Positions 60,427 through 64,000 of a stretch of DNA of 64,000 bases are shown piece by piece. Every line of letters begins with the position of its first letter. Positions within the stretch are counted from its first letter, which is position 1. Location of the stretch: contig NC_054877.1 of assembly GCF_018320785.1 (NCBI RefSeq), forward strand, positions 19,884,329-19,948,328, in the 5' to 3' direction. The notes under the pieces were generated by a model that saw nothing but the letters and a program-made list of their open reading frames with translations, was not told the origin of the DNA and made no database searches. The position numbers and the translations under genes are program-made. The stretch is from Cheilinus undulatus. Its lineage: Eukaryota > Chordata > Actinopteri > Labriformes > Labridae.

Positions 60427-61260
60427 TTTGCTCTTAAAATTTGAGTTTATTTATGATCAGTGCTGAATGAGCTATGTGGCGTGTTTTATCAACTGAACAA
60501 TAAAGATTTCTACAGTGTTTGGCTGCGTTTGGTTACATGGCTGCTTCTGCTGGTTGTTAGTTCATCAAAACTGTGCACATCTACTGTAGTGTAAGGTACA
60601 AGAAGGTGTGGCACTGTTCATTAAAATGTATTTTAGCACTTTTTCTGGTTTTACTTCCTGTTAGGGATGCAAGTTATACATTTGAAAAAATTGTGAATAA
60701 AGAGCTTTTTAAAATATGTGCATCTGTTTATGTGGCATGTTTAGGCAGTTTCTGCAGGGTAATATGCTGTTGACTAGAGATGAATTAATCTTGGCAAAAG
60801 CAATCGATTTTTTTTATTCCCTTGTGCTTTGTCACTTTTCTCGGCAATCTGGCAGAAATCACCCAATTAAAGCAATGTAAAAGATAAATGTCCAAGACTT
60901 TGTTGCGTGATTATCCAGGTATTTTTTCCAGGACAGTTACATCTTTGGACATATTTTGGGAAAATCTGCCTCATCACATGCACAGACCCTCGGACATGCT
61001 CAAGTCTTGGATCCAGTATTTTTTTTTTTTTTTTTTTTTGGAATAATGAAATTAACATTATTCTTACAAACAATATTATGTCAATGCACAGAGCAAGGAC
61101 TTGTGAAGATGGTTTCACACATTTTTCCATTGTTGACTTGTAATCTTTTTCCTTAAATCTTTTTTCCAATATTATTTTATTCATGATAATTCTACCCTGT
61201 GTGATCCCTTGATAAAGTTTGGGCCACAATGAACAGAATCTTGGAGGTTCCTAGAGTCTG
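60427..61260. other. cdc20 3' UTR and intergenic spacer
   Basis: The polyadenylation signal of cdc20 lies at 60499-60504. The rest is spacer with a T-run at 61019-61039 and no recognisable gene. Confidence 0.5.
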
Positions 61261-61262
61261 TA

Positions 61263-62495
61263 TAGTGTATATAAAAAGAATTCACTCGCTTGGATGTTTT
61301 ATCTTTTCATTGATTTTATAAATCAATCATAGTTGATCGTATTTTGTTGTTGAGAAAAACAATACATTTTTGGTCAAAGTGAACACAGGTTTTCATAAAG
61401 TAAAATGTGGCTGCAAAAATATTCACTCCCTTCAAGTTAGAATTTAGTAGATGCACATTTGGCTGCAATCACAGCACTGAGTCTGTGTGGATAGGTCTCT
61501 ATCAGGCTTGTACATCTGGAAAATGCAATTTTACTCTATTCTTTGCAAAACTGCTCAAGCTCTATCAGGTTGCATGGGGATCAGGTGTGAACAGCCCTTT
61601 TTAAGCCCAGACAAATTCTCTATTGGATTGAGGTCTGATCTTTGACTCTAAATCATTCATTTTATCCTTTAACCATTTCTGTGTAGCTTTTGCTGTACGC
61701 TACAGGTCATTGTCTTGCTGGGAAATTATTCTCCTGAGCCATAGGTCTCTTGCAGACTGAATAACATATATGATATTTTCCTATATTTTGCCACATTCAT
61801 TTTACCTTCTACCTTTACAAGCCTTCCAGAGCTGGCTGCTGAGAAGCATCCCCTCAGCATGATGCTGCCACCACCGTGCTTCACAGTGGGGATGGTGTGT
61901 TTGTGGTGATGTACAATGTTTGGTGTCCACCGAACATAGAGCCTTGTCTGATGGCCAGAAAGCACCATTTTGGTCTCATCAGACCAAAGAACTCCACTTG
62001 ACCATGGGGGGTCTCGCATAACAAACTCTAATTGAAATTTGATCTGAGTTGTCTTCAACAGTGGCTTTCTCTTGGCCACTCTACCATAGTTTTGACTGGT
62101 TAAGAACTCAGGCGGCAGTTGCTGTATGCAGAGTCTCTCCCATCTCAAGCTTGTAACACTGTCAGAGTAGGTGTCTTGGTGGTCTCTCACTCAGTTTGTG
62201 AGGACATCCTGATCGAGGCAAATTTATACATGGCCATATTCCTTTAATTTCTTGAAAATGTATTTAACTGAGCTCCGGGATGTTCAGTGCCTTGAAATTT
62301 ATTTTTGTAACCATTCCCTGACTTATACTTAATCTTTTCTGCGTTGCTTGGACTGTTCTTTTGGGTATTTTTATGATGTAATGGTAGCCACAAATAATGA
62401 TTAACCAGTGAATAGATATATCGACCATGATTGATGTATAAAATCAATAAAAGTGTAAAACATCCAAGGGAATGAATACTTTTTATAAAGCACTG
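61263..62495 (-). mobile_element. Tc1-like transposon with both terminal repeats, transposase on minus strand
   Basis: Both ends are present: left TAGTGTATATAAAAAGAATTC, right (minus strand) CAGTGCTTTATAAAAAGTAT, each continuing for about 75 bp through TTGGATGTTTTA...TTGATTTTATA(A/C)ATCAATCAT. TA lies on both sides (61261-61262, 62496-62497). 1233 bp. The minus-strand frame 62190-61726 keeps [20 protein letters not shown] (first catalytic Asp), [20 protein letters not shown] and [20 protein letters not shown]. The N-terminal DNA-binding part and the DND/NPIE blocks lie outside this frame and are decayed, so it is dead. It sits between the tail-to-tail genes cdc20 and elovl1. Confidence 0.88.
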
Positions 62496-62497
62496 TA

Positions 62498-63594
62498 TGT
62501 ATTTTTTCTGGGTATATAAAGGTGGAGCTTTTTAAAAATATTTTTGGGCTTTAATGGCTTTATTTGGATAAGACAGTGGCAAGAGTTACAAACTGTGGAG
62601 AGAGAGATTTGAAGACACCAGCCTGTGTACATGTAGTAAACATTAGGCTACTTGCACCACATAAGGATAAATCTGTATTTCTGAGGCAAACACCAGATGG
62701 GACTTTCAAATCAGGCAATCCTTTCACACTCACTGTGTAATTATGTGATCAACAAGAGCATTAAAAACACTGTTAGGTTTATTAGTATTTACATTCTGCA
62801 GTGACATTATGAAACAGCCTCTACAGTATTATTTAGTTAAACAGTTATCATAAAAAAGTTCTTTGTATTAACTTCATGCCCAGTTTGCTGACAGTGCAAT
62901 GTTGCAAAACTCATTAGATTAATATGGATAAACAAAAATAGCCTCGCAGTGCATGTCACTGCCTAATTATGCAAAAATGCAAAATGCATCAATACTGTAA
63001 TATACAGTATAAAATGTCTTTCCCACAGTTCTTACAATTAAAAAAGATGGTGTGGTATTTTACCACCACAGTGCACACCATAACTGCTTTCCAAATGACA
63101 CAGACCTTTATCTAAAATTTGTTTTATTTCAAAAGATAAATAAAAACAGAAAAAATATCTATATATTTGACACGTACAATATTTTTTATGTTCTAGACAT
63201 TGTTGCAGTTATTTAAGTGTGCTAGCCTTCAGTGGAAACTGTGTAGTTCTCCTGAGCAGCAGCAGGGGGCATGCCAGCTCAACAGTGTATGTCAGACTCA
63301 TGTGGGTTCGGCCTGAGTTGCAGAATACTATCAGTGAGGAAGTGAGCACCAATCTTCATAGTGTTCATCACAGTTAATAGTTTTTTACAACAACTGACAA
63401 ACATAATGTAGCAGGTAGAGATCACCAGCAAAACAACATGCTATTCATATCCCAACCAGTGTGCACAAGAAAAATGGCTAACACAGAAATTATGACGTTT
63501 AGAAGAAATCTGGGCCAAATCCCAATCTGCTTCTGTGATGAATGACACATTTAAAGGAAGCTTCAAAGAGCCTCCTTCACTTCCAGTCCCTGTC
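62498..63594. other. elovl1 3' UTR side and SINE remnant
   Basis: About 62530-62660 resembles the SINE body at 32300 and 27895 ('atttttgggctttaatggctttatttggataagacagtgg'). The remainder is downstream of the elovl1 stop and is probably largely its 3' UTR. AATAAA motifs on the minus strand occur, for example TTTATT at 63122-63127, but I cannot tell which is used. Confidence 0.4.
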
Positions 63595-63906
63595 TCAGAC
63601 TTCCTTCACTTTTCCCAGGACGAGTTTGCCATTGGTGTAGTTGTGCACACCATTGCCATTCTCCACATGTTTCCCATTGGCCACCACAGTGAGGGGTTCA
63701 CTAGTAGAGCCATTCAGTTTTGGTTGTTCCTCCTTGACAGGGAGCCGCTTGCCCTTAACATAGGCCTGAATCCAAAAGTTGGAGAAGAGGAGGAAGAAGA
63801 AGACACCATACATCCAAATGAGGTGGATCCAAAGAGGGACCTGGTAGTCACACTTCTCCATGAAGTAGTACTGGCTGATGTGGATGGAGACCAGAACAAA
63901 CTGTGT
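63595..63906 (-). CDS. elovl1: Very-long-chain fatty acid elongase 1, last coding exon (partial gene)
   Basis: ER-membrane condensing enzyme that extends saturated and monounsaturated C20-C26 acyl-CoAs (family knowledge). Only the final exon lies in the window. The AG acceptor is at 63907-63908, and the exon reads [19 protein letters not shown], then a last membrane segment [30 protein letters not shown], and a hydrophilic tail ending KVKEV and stop. Human ELOVL1 has [35 protein letters not shown] and ends KVKAN, so the match is strong. The KxKxx end is an ER retrieval signal. The tail is longer than in human (insert [20 protein letters not shown]). Catalytic HxxHH lies in earlier exons outside the window. 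Fish have two copies, and the paralogue (1a or 1b) is undecided. Convergent with cdc20. Confidence 0.92.
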   Translation of the reverse strand, partial: TQFVLVSIHISQYYFMEKCDYQVPLWIHLIWMYGVFFFLLFSNFWIQAYVKGKRLPVKEEQPKLNGSTSEPLTVVANGKHVENGNGVHNYTNGKLVLGKVKEV

Positions 63907-64000
63907 CTGTAAACACGGAAAGAACATCATTACTGTTAAAAACTGAAGTCTAACCCAGATCCCTTGTAAAATTAAACATGTCCTTATCAATCTTCACAGT

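Overview
This is a piece of vertebrate nuclear genome, almost certainly from a ray-finned (teleost) fish. The genes have spliced exons with GT/AG borders and encode vertebrate proteins. The repeats are typical of teleosts: Tc1/mariner elements, short hAT derivatives with 8-bp target duplications, a TTAA-flanked element, L2/Rex-type LINE ends, tRNA-derived SINEs and a Gypsy-class LTR element.

Layout. 1-26 kb is gene-poor and repeat-rich. It holds a near-identical local duplication (1-1314 and 6486-7827), a four-level nest of elements, a 30-bp minisatellite, an incomplete Gypsy-class element and several decayed Tc1/mariner copies. From 27.2 kb on, genes are dense: ubxn7 (minus, 27229-39205), ppp1r7 (minus, 42288-47309), an unrecognised single-pass membrane protein gene (plus, 50459-53798), cdc20 (plus, 55885-60426), and the last coding exon of elovl1 (minus, 63595-63906), which continues beyond the right edge. 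Introns and spacers also carry elements: a Tc1-like copy in a cdc20 intron, a hAT derivative in the membrane-protein gene, and a TTAA element in ppp1r7.

How the genes relate. They do not form one pathway. ubxn7 encodes a UBA-UAS-UIM-UBX adaptor linking ubiquitylated clients and cullin ligases to p97/VCP. ppp1r7 (SDS22) is a leucine-rich partner of protein phosphatase 1. cdc20 activates the anaphase-promoting complex and carries C-box, KEN, WD40 and IR-tail features. elovl1 is an ER fatty-acid elongase. cdc20 and elovl1 lie tail to tail here, and the same pair is neighbours on human chromosome 1p34, so this looks like conserved synteny. The exon models of ubxn7, ppp1r7, the membrane gene and cdc20 were built base by base, and all keep frame across every junction.

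No new enzymatic or defence system is visible. The points most worth a second look are the unrecognised membrane protein with an 18-nt microexon, the nested and duplicated repeat block at the left end, a hammerhead-ribozyme-like motif in a Penelope-like tail, a 31-bp perfect palindrome inside a TTAA element, and an ambiguous cdc20 splice acceptor that would add a second KEN motif.
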